From the NCBI RefSeq assembly GCF_004359215.1, contig NC_090616.1:2127121-2191120 (forward strand): 64,000 nucleotides of DNA, written 5' to 3'. Both the position numbers and the translations under genes were made by a program. This stretch comes from Bremia lactucae (Eukaryota > Oomycota > Peronosporomycetes > Peronosporales > Peronosporaceae). The notes below the pieces were generated by a model that saw only the letters and a list, made by a program, of their open reading frames with translations, made no database searches and was not told where the DNA came from. Shown piece after piece: positions 1-10,017 of this stretch (its first letter is position 1; each line of letters opens with the position of its first letter).

Positions 1-194
1 GTAACTCTCTTTGATTACTTCTACAGCTGATTAGTCTGCGGAATAAATAGACATAATGGTCTATACCTATTTATGGATAAGAATTCAGGAAATTACTATA
101 TAAAGTAATTTCCTCCAAATATTATCTACCTTTTAGATAATATTAATTAACAACCTTTTAGTGTTAATTTCATGTAACGATACACCCCGTTACA
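1..194 (-). repeat. 3' LTR of A1 (partial, runs off the window)
   Basis: The LTR end is placed at 194, where the plus strand reads CGTTACA. On the minus strand the LTR therefore begins TGTAACG, directly after a purine-rich tract (AAAGGAGGGGTAA, complement of 195-207) that fits a polypurine tract. Positions 43-190 match a fragment at 40577-40726, which confirms a repeated sequence. Confidence 0.75.
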
Positions 195-235
195 TTACCC
201 CTCCTTTAAACGACAATCACTCTGAATGTCCTTAT

Positions 236-1369
236 ATGGAAAGGTCGCTAAATGACCACTTAATTTTTAAAATGTTTTCGATTGGTCAGATCCATCATTT
301 TAAATTCCATCGCATGAAGGAACAATTCATGCGGGGTGATGATAGTGCTGAGCCTTCGGCTGCGGTTCGTGCAGCCGCGGGTGACGCATTGCTATCTCTT
401 GCGGTAGACGTTCCGTCTACCGTAGTGTCTTCCACTCGCACAACACTTGGTGTTGCGAGTGCACGTGGTGATTCACCACGTGAATACGACCCCTCTTTGG
501 AGGTCGACTACGAGTGCGAGTCGGATGAAGTGGCCGACTCGGGGAGAATGGAACAGTCGCCTGATACCCGTCAGGCGGCTGACTATGAGCCTTCGAAAGA
601 GAGGGCTCATTCTGAAAAACGAGTAAACAGTCTATTTGGATCCGACGATGAAGATGATTCCTCATCGCCCGTTCCGTCTCCCGTACGGTCACCTGCACGT
701 GTTTCTGTGCAAGGTGATGTCGATGGCGTAAGCCATCGTAATAAAAGTCCTTGTGGTACCCCTGCTTCAGTGGGTACCACTCAGGGGAATGAAGACAGTA
801 AAATGTCTCATCTCGCCCCTGAAAAAAAGTTGTGGCTTTTGCAAAGCGGCTTATCAAAGGCTTGTCTGGAGAGACTACTCCTCACAATAAATATTACTAA
901 TTTTTGCGACAAAGCTACGTGGCCTGATCCCAGCGCGAAGAATTTTCGCGCTGAGGAAGATTTTTATCTCGATGCTTTTCTTAAGCATCGATGGTTTTGT
1001 GGAAACAATAAGCGATATAAATTCTCGCTTATGCAAGCCTGGAGCGCGTTCATTCGCAATGTCAAAGACATTAAACGCGAAGCTTGGCTTTAAAAACTAA
1101 ACGCAAATCGCGTTAAATTTGAGAAACGAACTTCAATCGGTGCAAAGTATAAATTGAATCGGTTGTCACGTGAGGCTGGGCTTCCATGCCTCACGTGGGG
1201 TGAGCCCTGTCCGTGTTGTGTTGACAACTCGAATAGTGTAAAAGGGGATGTCTATTCCCTTTCTTCGCCCTGGGGAAGGGCTCGCATCTCTATTGAGATG
1301 CGTGATGCGATTGACGTTTCGCAATCGATTTACAGCTCCTTGAGGACGCGATTCACGCATTCTGTTTGA
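236..1369 (+). CDS. Antisense accessory ORF of family A (copy in A1), one nonsense codon
   Basis: This ORF lies on the strand opposite to gag-pol, between integrase and the 3' LTR, and starts 42 bp inside the LTR. The first ATG in frame is at 236; the frame is open further upstream only without an ATG. Residues up to about 180 are Ser/Glu/Asp/Pro-rich and low in complexity. The C-terminal third is more globular, with a Trp/Phe-rich stretch (HRWFCGNNKRYKF, then MQAWSAF) and a Cys-rich end (GEPCPCC). An in-frame TAA at 1091-1093 interrupts it where the sibling copy in A2 has AAC (Asn), and conserved sequence continues in the same frame to about 1230. The sibling ORF at 6963-7906 matches along its length, including LGVAS..REY, APEKK.WL and GAKYKLNRLSR. 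I do not recognise the protein. Its conservation in two diverged elements suggests it was under selection. Confidence 0.65.
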
Positions 1370-1946
1370 CCATCCGTTTCTGGGTGATCAGATGTTGAGA
1401 TAGTCAGCCGTGTTCCGAGAGATCGGAACAAGGATTGCCTGAACTCCGCCGTGAATCTTGAATCTCTATCCGAGACCAATTCACGGGGTAACCCATGGAG
1501 TTTGAATACCGTTGTCGATAAAGACACGGGCACAAAACGAAACCGTAATCGACTCTGGTACCGCAGCAAGATGATACATCTCGCTGAATCTGTCTAGAAA
1601 AACAAGGATTTCATTGTTTTGTGGTCGTCTTCGGGAATCCGAAGACCAAGTCCATAGGTATGGACTGCCAACACTCTGCCGGAAGTGGTAGAGGTTGGAG
1701 AGGTGCACGGGATGAAGGGCTAGGCTTCACCCGTTGACAAACCTCGCAAGCACGAATGTACTTGCGCACAAACTGATACTGGCGGGGCCAGTAAAAGTAT
1801 CGACTTACTGTGAGGTAAGACTTCTCACATCCACGATGTCCACTTGTTGGAGCATCGTGAAACCCATACATGATGCGCAAGCGCAAATCATTGTGAGTTG
1901 GGATGACAACACGTGGATTGTCGCCGGTAACGGCTGTGTAATACAA
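1330..1946 (-). pseudogene. Integrase remnant of A1
   Basis: The N-terminal HHCC-like part is seen as HDAPTSGHRGCEKSY followed by CEVCQRVKPS. The catalytic core has MDLVFGFPK, then SDRDSRFTAEF (second Asp) and STSDHPETDGQTE (catalytic Glu). The core is split between two frames around 1570-1650, and the protein stops just after NRVLKEL, so the C-terminal DNA-binding part is absent. Confidence 0.85.
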
Positions 1947-2078
1947 TAAGCCGTTACGTGTTGTGTATCGATCGGATGACGATCGATATTAGCCAGTAGA
2001 TCTTTAAAAGATTTATCGGATGGATTCATTAATGATCCATCAAACATAAAAGGTCCTTATCTTCTATGTAGGGTTTCT

Positions 2079-4167
2079 TTATGTCATCAACTTAGGTTGA
2101 TGACGGAACACTCGTAGTGAGTGTTGTAACAGTAAGATTAATTTCACTGTTGGAGTGCTCTGCTGACTCGAAACCGGGTCGGCGTGATAACGCATCAGCG
2201 ACGACATTAGTTCGTCCTGGTTTATATTCACGGAAAAATTATGCTCTCCGAAGAAGGATAACCATCTCGCCATTCTTTGCGAGAGGTGTGGGCTGTTTAC
2301 GGTCGTGTGTAATGACGCATGGTCCGTATATATGATGAGCGGACTATCTCCGAGGAGATAGACCCTAAATTTAGCCAGTGCATATTTTATGGCAAGGCGT
2401 TCCTTGTCATGCACTGGATAATTGCGTTCAGCTGGTTGCAGCTGACGCGATTGGTAACAGACGACGCGCTCCGCGCCATCTGTATCGTACTGCATTAACG
2501 CACAGCCGATTGCGAAATCGCTGGCGTCACAGACCACATGGAATGGTCTGTCTTGATCCGCAATCGCTAATATGGGCGATTGCATCAAGCTTTGCTTGAT
2601 TCCTTCAAACGAACGCTGATAATCAGCGTTCCATAACCTTTTCTCGTCTTTTCTCAAAAGACGAGAGAGATGAACTGTCATCTCTGCATAATTACGATAG
2701 TACTTGTGCAAGTACGCCGCCAAACCAAGGAACTTTCTAAGTCCCTTCACATCGACTGGAACTGGCTAGTCGGTGATCGCCTTGATGTTTTCGGGATCAG
2801 GGCATACGCCGTGTTTACCGACGATGCACCCAAGAAGTGGTATTTCGCTTGCAGCGAATATACACTTCTTGAGATTTGCATACAACTTATGCTTTCGCCT
2901 GACGAACGTAAGTTTAATGAACTTCCACGTCCGGCTTACCGTCCATGGCTCGGCTATGGACGAAAATATCGTCAAAATAATTCGGTGCGAATTCTTGCAC
3001 CGGTCTGAACAGATTTGTTACACATCTGTTGAATGTTGCAGGGGCGTTACTAAGCCCCTGATGCATCACTAGCCATTCCCAGAGCATCCCACTGGGGGTG
3101 CTCACTGCTGTGTACGGGATGTCCCGCTCACGCATAAGGATTTGATAGAACCCATCCATCAGATCCATAGAAGAAAAGATCGTACTCTTAGACATACCGT
3201 CTATGATTACGTCTTTTCTAGGTGTCGGCGTATCTGCCGGTATTGTTGCAGCATTCAGTTTGTTGAATGCGTGCACTATCTACCACCCTCCTGTGGCCTT
3301 TCGCACACAGAAGGTCGGAGAGCTATGTGGGGAGGTTGATTCCCTCACATGGCCCGCTTTTACTCGATCGGCAAAGAATTTATCGATCGCAAGTACTTGT
3401 TCACGAGGCAGTGGCCACTGCTTCAGGACACAGTACTTCGAGCCCGGTTTGAGCTCGATCTCATGTCGAGTGCCTTTATCCTTAGGTAACTCGCATGGAA
3501 CTGCTTCAGGGAATACATCCCTGAATTCTATTAAATCCTCGTATAGAGGATTTCCCTTGAGTGACTCCCAAGATTGAGTACTGTATCTCTCAATCCGAGT
3601 CTTCTCATCGAGGACATTTTCGTCCATTGATGAGCTGCTGAGAACCCGTTCGTTCTCTGCAAAAATTACCGCTGACCGAATGTCGGTTACGTAATCGTCC
3701 TCNTCACGCATAAGGATTTGATAGAACCCATCCATCAGATCCATAGAAGAAAAGATAGTACTCTTAGACATACCGTCTATGATTACGTCTTTTCTCGGTA
3801 TCGGCGTTTGAGCCGGTATCGTTGCAGCATTCAGTTTATTGAATGCGTGCACTATCCGCCACCCTCCTGTGGCCTTTCGCACACAGAAGGTCGGAGAGCT
3901 ATGTGGGGAAGTTGATTCCCTCACATGGCCCGCTTTTACCCGATCGGCAAAGAATTTGTCGATCGCAAGTACTTGTTCACGAGGCAGTGGCCACTGCTTC
4001 ATGACACAGTACTTCGAGCCCGGTTTGAGCTCGATCTCATGTCGAGTGCCTTTATCCTTAGGCAACTCGCATGGAACTGCTTCAGGGAATACATCCCTTG
4101 ATTCAATCAACTCTTTGTAAAAAGGATTCGTATTAATTGACTCCTTGGTCTGAGTAGTATATGTCAA
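2079..4167 (-). pseudogene. Reverse transcriptase-RNase H of A1, with internal duplication
   Basis: RT hallmarks are present: ELKPGSKYCV..QWPLPREQ, SPHSSPTFCVRKATGGWR, then the catalytic motif NYFDDIFVHSR (about 2950). RNase H follows with VVCDASDFAIGCAL, NYPVHDKERLAIKYAL and YTDHASLHT. Frames change at about 2760-2920 and 3280. The fingers-palm section occurs twice in tandem (3128-3702 and 3704-4285), separated by a single unknown base at 3703. Confidence 0.88.
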
Positions 4168-4285
4168 TCTGAGTCTTCACATCGAGGTCACCTTCGTCCA
4201 TCCATGAGCAGCTGAGAATCCGTTTCTTTTTGGCAAAAATTACCGCTGACCGAAAATCGGTAACGTATTCGTCCTCTGTTAAAGG
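3128..4285. repeat. Tandem duplication of about 575 bp in RT with an N at the junction
   Basis: The segment beginning CACGCATAAGGATTTGATAG occurs at 3129 and again just after the N at 3703. The two copies stay parallel for about 575 bp with scattered differences (roughly 5-10 percent by eye). The N sits exactly at the boundary, so this may be an assembly join of two related sequences rather than a real duplication. Confidence 0.75.
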
Positions 4286-4370
4286 ATCCGTTTCTTTTTG
4301 GCAAAAAAAAAACAAAAAAAAATCACCGTTGACCGAATATCGGTAACGTATTCGTCCTCTGTTTAAGGAA
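4210..4370. repeat. Short tandem duplication (about 90 bp) with A-rich insertion
   Basis: The stretch CCGTTTCTTTTTGGCAAAAA followed by an ACCG..GACCGAA..TCGGTAACGTATTCGTCCTCTGTT segment occurs twice in a row, at 4217 and 4289. The second unit is interrupted by a run of A residues. It lies just upstream of RT in the protease-RT spacer of A1. Confidence 0.7.
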
Positions 4371-4602
4371 AAGTCTTTCGACTGTGATTGCGCTATCACA
4401 GTCGGGTCTTCTACGGTCGACTCTCTACTCGACCTAGGATCATCGTGCTGTCCCTTTTGGGCAATCGTTTTCTTTCTTGGATGTCGCCCGCTAGGCATAC
4501 ATTCATGTCTCAATCCACTCGACTCATTATAGTGGTGGACCTTCGGCGCTGCCTGTGCGTTCGCACAGCCGCCGGCTGCTGACTCCACAGGGTGATTGGT
4601 AA

Positions 4603-5142
4603 TCACCCTGTGATCTTGTGCAGTCGTACTAACGACCGTACCTCAAGTGAGGCCATCGCACTCACTCGTAGTACATCCACACGCTTTGAACGCTCCAAGA
4701 CGTTCATCAGGTGGCCATCTGATGAACAAGTGGCAGGAATTTTTACGGATCGATGCTGCCAGCTGGTTCTTGGCTCATATTTTCTGAGCCAAGGTAGACC
4801 TAGGATGACATCAAATTTGTCATCCAAGTCCAGTACGATGAAATCATCATCGTACTGTAAATCTTTTCACGTGTAGTGAAATTTTACTACGCATTTCGTC
4901 ACTGTTATCGATGCGCCTGTCGCTAGACGCACCGTCATCCTCGTTGGAGAGATGTCGCGCTCAACATATTTGAGTCTACGACCCTCTAGTGACTGGCGAC
5001 GAATAAAGTTATTCGACGCCCCACAGTCCACTAGGGCTCTAAGTGACGAATTTGTCACTTTTAAGTTCAAGGTGATGAGAAATACCTCATCACCAGGTGC
5101 AGACACACATAATGAATGTGTGTCTGGAGCAACTTTTATCAA
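4603..5142 (-). pseudogene. Aspartic protease of A1
   Basis: The active-site region reads ALVDCGASNNFIRR (DCGA in place of the common DSGA/DTGA). It is followed by the flap region with VRLATGASITV, and then the conserved FDVILGLPWLRKYEP block at about 4820-4770. The frame shifts near 4860. This is the usual gypsy protease layout between the zinc knuckle and RT. Confidence 0.8.
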
Positions 5143-5640
5143 GAGAGTTGCAATAGTCTCTCGTGGTTGCTAGATCAGTAGGGCGTTGCGCCTCTACTGA
5201 CCCCGACCCTTTTTGGCGGTCCGCCTCGCTGTTGCGATTTCGCAACAACGTCGTACCCGCGACGGTTGCCCTTTTTGGCATACGGTCCAAAATTACGTTC
5301 AGTACCCCTCGTACTGGGTGTGGGGCACTACACTCATGAGCGTAGTGTCGTAATTTTTGGCAGCGATTGCATTTCTGCAATCACTTGTTGTTCGAAAAAC
5401 GAGGTCTCGCTTTCAACGTAAGAGAGGTCCATGAATTCTGGACCTCCTAATTCATGTCGTCCTTAAGGACGATAGGATGACGAACTAGCTTGAGCCTGTC
5501 TTATGCTAAAGTCCTCCTATTCCGCAACGGATATTGCTTCTTCAAGCGTATCCAGTGCCAAGCAGAACAGGTGGGTCTTTGCGGGACTACCCGTAAGACC
5601 TTGCATGAACACCGTAATCAACGTGTGTTCATGGACTTGG
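5090..5640 (-). pseudogene. Gag C-terminus with zinc knuckle, A1
   Basis: The CCHC motif is CNRCQKLRHYAHEC at about 5375-5330, i.e. CX2CX4HX4C. Upstream sequence to about 5640 parallels the gag of A2 at 13100-13260 at the DNA level, then the match ends. The gag N-terminus and 5' LTR are not present. Confidence 0.75.
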
Positions 5641-6513
5641 GTTCGTTCTCAGGCTTCGATGTATGTAAATATCTTGCAATAATTGCTACTAGTCGCCAGG
5701 AATAGGCAAGTCATATCTTGCTTAGGTCGTCGCAACGGAAGCGATGCCACATTTCATTCGTGTTTAATCGACCAGCTTGGTATCAAAGTGGCAAGTGACA
5801 GTGGAGACTGCAGCACCAGTAAAGTCTTATCATTATGATATATTAATTGAGATTTGGCTATTAGGCCGATTAATAAACTTATAAACTGGCGCGAGAGAAA
5901 GGGCCTGCTATCGCTCTGATAGATGAAATTGACTCGCTCTCTGTTCGAGTACATACCACGCCAAAAAAAGAATTGTGTTGCAAAGCAAGGCCAACAAGCA
6001 TGACGGTGTTTTGGTGCTCGGCGCAACGAATTCGTCATAAAACTTAATCCAGCACTTAAACGGCGGTAAATTCTGTATATTTGGTCATAAATGTGAATTT
6101 CTGATAAAAATAAGTACTTTAGGATTTGCTAAACTCGATTTTACATTGTTTCTTGAAGTCAATGAAAGCAAAGTTATGCCAGGCAATCGTCTGGGCGACA
6201 CACCCAGCGATCTGAGTGTTGCCAATTTTACAGCTATAGAAGAAAACCGGAAGGGTATTGCGGACTATCGTTTATTGAAATAATCTTTACTCTTCATGAT
6301 ATTAATGATATTAATAAGATCATCGCTAGCTTTCCTGGCTCAGATAAATCTGTGCTTGCCCCAGACGCGCCAATGGAACCACTTCGGAAATGTCAACAAA
6401 ACCAGGATTTTACTTGTGTAAGATTGCTATATTATCGGTAGTGCTTCATATTTTATATTTAACTGACAGATTTATATGCCCAGTGTGATGACAATGCTCA
6501 TTTGTTCTGCTGC
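5641..6513. other. Spacer between A1 and A2 with a possible gene remnant
   Basis: No intact gene is visible here. The minus strand has a 94-codon open frame at 6038-5754 with no recognisable motif. The plus strand holds a coding-like remnant at about 6060-6436, listed separately. The rest looks like ordinary AT-rich spacer. Confidence 0.5.
6060..6436 (+). pseudogene. Possible broken gene, unrecognised (weak effector-like features)
   Basis: A frame is open from about 6060 to a TAA at 6281. A second frame continues from there to a stop at about 6436, as if one gene had taken a frameshift. The first part has a hydrophobic stretch (LGFAKLDFTLFLEV), then MPGNRLGD and, 15 residues later, AIEENRK. 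That order is loosely reminiscent of a secreted RXLR-dEER protein, but the Arg-x-Leu-Arg is not met, no clear signal peptide starts with ATG, and the only ATG is at 6176. I cannot name it. Confidence 0.25.
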
Positions 6514-6849
6514 TGAAACTGGGCACTCTTTATTAGTACTGATCAGTACTAGTTAATATTACACTGATTACAGTGAAGGGAAGGTGTCTAATAACTTCAC
6601 GTACACAAGAGTACAAAGAAAGGTCTTTATGTAGCTAAGGGTCTTCAGCTACAAATGTAATTCAAAGAATTAGAATTAGGGAAAAGTAAAACTGTATTAA
6701 TATTAAGTCTTCTACGTAACGGTCTTCTATCTTCTACTAAACTTATTAAAATTATAATTGACTATGAATGGCGCATTCTTGCCCAGCGCACACATAATAT
6801 TAATGTTTATTTTATAAGAAATAATGCTTATGTAACGCATCCTGTCACA
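6514..6849 (-). repeat. 3' LTR of A2
   Basis: On the plus strand it begins TGAAACTGGGCACTC and ends TGTCACA at 6849. It aligns with 13999 to about 14305, sharing the 16-bp palindrome, the block ACTTCACGTACACAAGAGTAC and the block AGAATTAGGGAAAAGTAAAA. Confidence 0.8.
6535..6550. promoter_or_regulatory. Perfect 16-bp palindrome in family-A LTR
   Basis: AGTACTGATCAGTACT is its own reverse complement and is retained unchanged in both LTRs of A2 (here and at 14019-14034) although surrounding bases differ. It could be a protein-binding site or RNA stem; its function is unknown. Confidence 0.45.
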
Positions 6850-6962
6850 CCATCCCTTCTTTAACAAATAGGCTCTAAAAAGACTGCTGTGGGGCGACAG
6901 ACAAATCGTATTTTGTCTTTTCTGAAATTTTAATTTATTGGCTTTTATCCTAAATACCACTT

Positions 6963-7906
6963 TTGCCTAGTAACTCACCCGGTACTACCGTAGCGACTAT
7001 ACTACCCATTTGTTCAACAACTCTGAACTTAGGGGTAGCTTCAGAGTCAGAGTCCGCATCAGTAAGGGAATATGCCCCTACTGCGCTCTTTCTCGACCCG
7101 TCAGTGGTCGATGCAGAGCTCATGCATCTCGCACGCTGGTTCTTGCCATCGTCCTTTTGTGACTGGTCTAATTCACCGCCATCTGCTGGCTCTGTTGCAT
7201 ATGTTAAGGCCGCCGGATCACCCGAGGACGCGTCCGTTGAACCTTTGGGCTCAACGTGGCCACACAAACGATGATGACGACGTTGTTTCACGACTCGTTA
7301 GAACTTTTTGGTGGGGAGTCATCTGGAGAGGACCCCATGGGTGATAATCACTCTGGTAGTGCTAGATATCTGCATTACCGGGGTAAAGTGATCGTGAGAA
7401 GGAAAATGCTGCTGCTGGTGGTGCTAATTTGCATCATTAGGAAAGGAGTGGCTCTAAGGATCGCTTCAAGGCCAAGCTAACGTTAGCATGAACATGAGCC
7501 AATTTGAAAAAGACCGTAATTCATTGCGGTATGCTCCTGAAAAGAAGCCTTGGTTGCCCTCAAAGGCCAACCAAAATCATTGGTCTGGCACGACCAATGA
7601 TCAATATCACATGCCGCTTTTCGACTATACCAGGCTTCACAAGCCTGGTGAGGATGAAACGAATTTTTCGGCATCGGTGGTATCCTTTAAGAAATTAAAG
7701 GATCTTTACCTTTGTTTCAAGCTTGGGCAGCCTTTGTAAATAATATTGAATACATTAGCCGAGAGGTCTGGTTCAACAAGCTAAATATTTCCCGTCAACG
7801 CTCGAAAAACGGATCGTTATCGGTGCACAATACAAGCCGCACCGTCTTTCTAGAAAGGCAGGAATTCCTTGCCTCTCACGGGGAGACCAATGCCCATGTT
7901 GTTTAA
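6963..7906 (+). pseudogene. Antisense accessory ORF of family A (copy in A2), frameshifted
   Basis: This lies on the plus strand between the A2 chromodomain and the 3' LTR, the same relative place and direction as the ORF at 236-1369. Similarity is spread over several frames: LGVASESESASVREY (about 7030), LFGGESSGED (about 7300), APEKKPWLP (about 7530) and FQAWAAF..N.EYISREVWFNKLN (about 7710). It ends with the frameshifted GIPCLSRGDQCPCC segment at about 7860-7900. At least three frameshifts break it. That the same protein can be traced in a second, diverged element is the main evidence that the ORF is genuine. Confidence 0.6.
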
Positions 7907-7933
7907 TATGTGGTGGTCATGCCCCTAGGAAGC

Positions 7934-8600
7934 TTATTCCCCCAGTGATTCCCATCGGAGGACTCTAATCTCTTGCGAGATGCGCACAGGGATTGAGAAC
8001 CTCCAAGGTTTTACAAGCGTGGAAAACGTTCTTTTTCTGATGGCCCCTTTGTAGAGGGGGATGTGTCTCGTCGTACTGTAGAACGAGACCAGGAAGTCCG
8101 ACATCAATTGGGAAGGAGGTTCCCAAGTATCATGCGAGGGTGGATACCCACGCCAACGAACAGTATACTTCATTTGAACCCCCTGTAGATCACGGTGGTT
8201 TGTAAGGCGATTAAGAAGAACGCGCTTTTCACGCGTCAAATCCGTCAATAGATTTGGAGGGTGTGGAAAAATCAGGTTCGCTTAGCCTGACGAACCCGAA
8301 TGAGAATCAGGATTTGTATCAAACCCTTCATCATCTGAGGGAGAATAATGATCATGACAAATATCGTCGTCGCGAGTTGTCGACGACTGTTGACAAAGTC
8401 TTTCGCAATCAATGTATAATCTGTGCGCAGGTCGCAACTGAACAACTTGCGAACGAAAGGACGTATCAGCTTCTTCAAAAGGAGCTGGCGATTGCTCGTC
8501 AGAAGATTTCTCTCTTGGAGGTATGAATGGATTGGCCGGGTAAAAAGAATGAGACTTTGTCTCGAGACTATCAATATTTAGCGCGGCTATCATAAGGCTT
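7934..8600 (-). pseudogene. Integrase C-terminal extension with chromodomain, A2
   Basis: The chromodomain core reads MKYTVRWRGYPPSHDTWEP at about 8180-8125, matching the usual Y-x-V-x-W-x-G-Y..TWEP pattern. It is preceded by an acidic, Ser-rich linker on the same strand (8593-8282). In chromoviruses this module steers integration to particular chromatin. Confidence 0.85.
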
Positions 8601-9459
8601 TGGCGGAAGCCTTGGACAGTTCTGGTGTAATTTGGAATCGGAAGAAGCCTTATACTGATGGTATGAGCGAAGCCGCGCTACATTAAACGTTTGATGCGTA
8701 CGTATCCTACTAGGCAGCTCAAGTGTGTGTGTGAATTGCCTTGGCGATGTAATACACGAAACGGGCTAATGTACTTGAGAAGAAATTTATTGCTGCCCAC
8801 ATTTGTCACTATATGTTTAGGTAGATTTGCCGTAAATAGTAGGACTAGGTCATTACCATTATAAGAAAATAAAGTTTGCTCTTCCGTTTTTGTCTGAGTT
8901 TAGTTTCTGTCTGTCCACCGCATCAGCGATGAAATTTTGCACGAAACGGACTTCTGATTCTCTTGCTAGCTTGAAATCACCTTTTGACTCAGTTTAGTTT
9001 GTCTTCAGTGCGACCGGCTCGCACTGCGGAGATGTCATTCTCCTCATTATTGAGAGCTATCTGGTTCCGATTAGAATTATTGTTGGTGTTGAGTATTCAG
9101 CATCGTTGACATAGTCAGTAACCTTATTATTGTTGTTGCTGAATTTGTCTTTTTCAATGTTGATCTAATCAGCATTGGCATTCTTAGCATTGACCTTAAG
9201 GCCAATACGTGATGAGCAAGAGCTATTGATTTCTTTGCTCGAGCAAGCCCTCTTTAATAAAAGTTACTCTCAAATAAGGTCGGGATAAGTGGGTGGCGTA
9301 GGCCATTCACGTAAAATGGTGTATGCTTTGTAGAAGCATGTACCGAATTGTTAATGACAAATTCTACCATACGTAAGAACTCGCTTCAACTCTTATAAAT
9401 GTGGACGTATCCGCGAAGTATCTCTTCCGGAATACAATTTTCACGCTCTGTCTGGCCAT

Positions 9460-10000
9460 TTATTCAGGATGGTCAGATGCTGACATAGGGTCTCGATATG
9501 AAACCAGTTCGCAGGGTAATTCGTGGCGATAAAGACACGAGCACAGCCTTTGGCTGTGATCAACTCGGGACTGCAGCAAGCTGTACCATCTTGCGCAATC
9601 GGCCCACGAAAACAAGAATACCATTATTCGTGTTATCATCTTCGGGAAATTCGAATACAAAGTCAATATATACGTACAGCCAACATTCTGCCGGGACAGG
9701 CAGAGGTTGTAATGTATGACAATATCGCGACGGTGTTGCCATTTTTACGAGAATGAAGCACTGGGCTTTATCCGTTGACAAACTTTGCATACTCGACTGC
9801 GACTTATCGTGCAATATGTCTTTCACGTCCACGATGTCCAGCTTTTGGTGCATCGTGGCGCGCAAACGCAAATCGTTATGAGTAAAGATGACGATACGAG
9901 GCGTGTCGTCAGCAATGACTGTGTAGTACAGTAAGCCATTGCGCGTTGAGCATCGATCCGTCCAGGACCGATACTGGATCGATCTTCTTTTAAAGATCAT
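9460..10000 (-). pseudogene. Integrase N-terminal and core region, A2
   Basis: Blocks resembling the A1 integrase are recognisable: the region with LYYTVIADDTPRIVIFTHNDLRLR, and the core with DFVFEFPEDD..NGILVFVGRL and ELVSYRDP. The zinc-binding part is decayed and several frame changes are present. Sequence from 9460 down to 8600 is continuous but too decayed to call domains. Confidence 0.75.
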
Positions 10001-10017
10001 TTTGATGGGTTTCTGAG

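Larger units (their letters stand above)
1..5640 (-). mobile_element. Family-A Ty3/gypsy retrotransposon A1, degenerate and truncated
   Basis: This is a minus-strand gypsy element. From right to left it shows a gag zinc-knuckle region (about 5380-5090), an aspartic protease (5142-4603), reverse transcriptase (about 4170-2770), RNase H (2750-2079) and integrase (1946-1330). These are followed by an extra ORF on the plus strand and then the 3' LTR, which is cut by the window edge. The reading frame is broken many times by stops and frameshifts. The gag end fades out near 5640 and no 5' LTR is seen before A2 begins at 6514. The C-terminal part of integrase and any chromodomain are missing: the integrase stops at the CVNRVLKEL segment and abuts the extra ORF. 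It is a dead copy; the family assignment to gypsy is firm. Confidence 0.9.

Noticed and set aside
5754..6038. Minus-strand 94-codon ORF between A1 and A2
   Set aside because: No recognisable domain and no match to other elements in the window.
8254..8526. Plus-strand ORF with a helical, coiled-coil-like translation
   Set aside because: It is the antisense shadow of the acidic linker before the A2 chromodomain.
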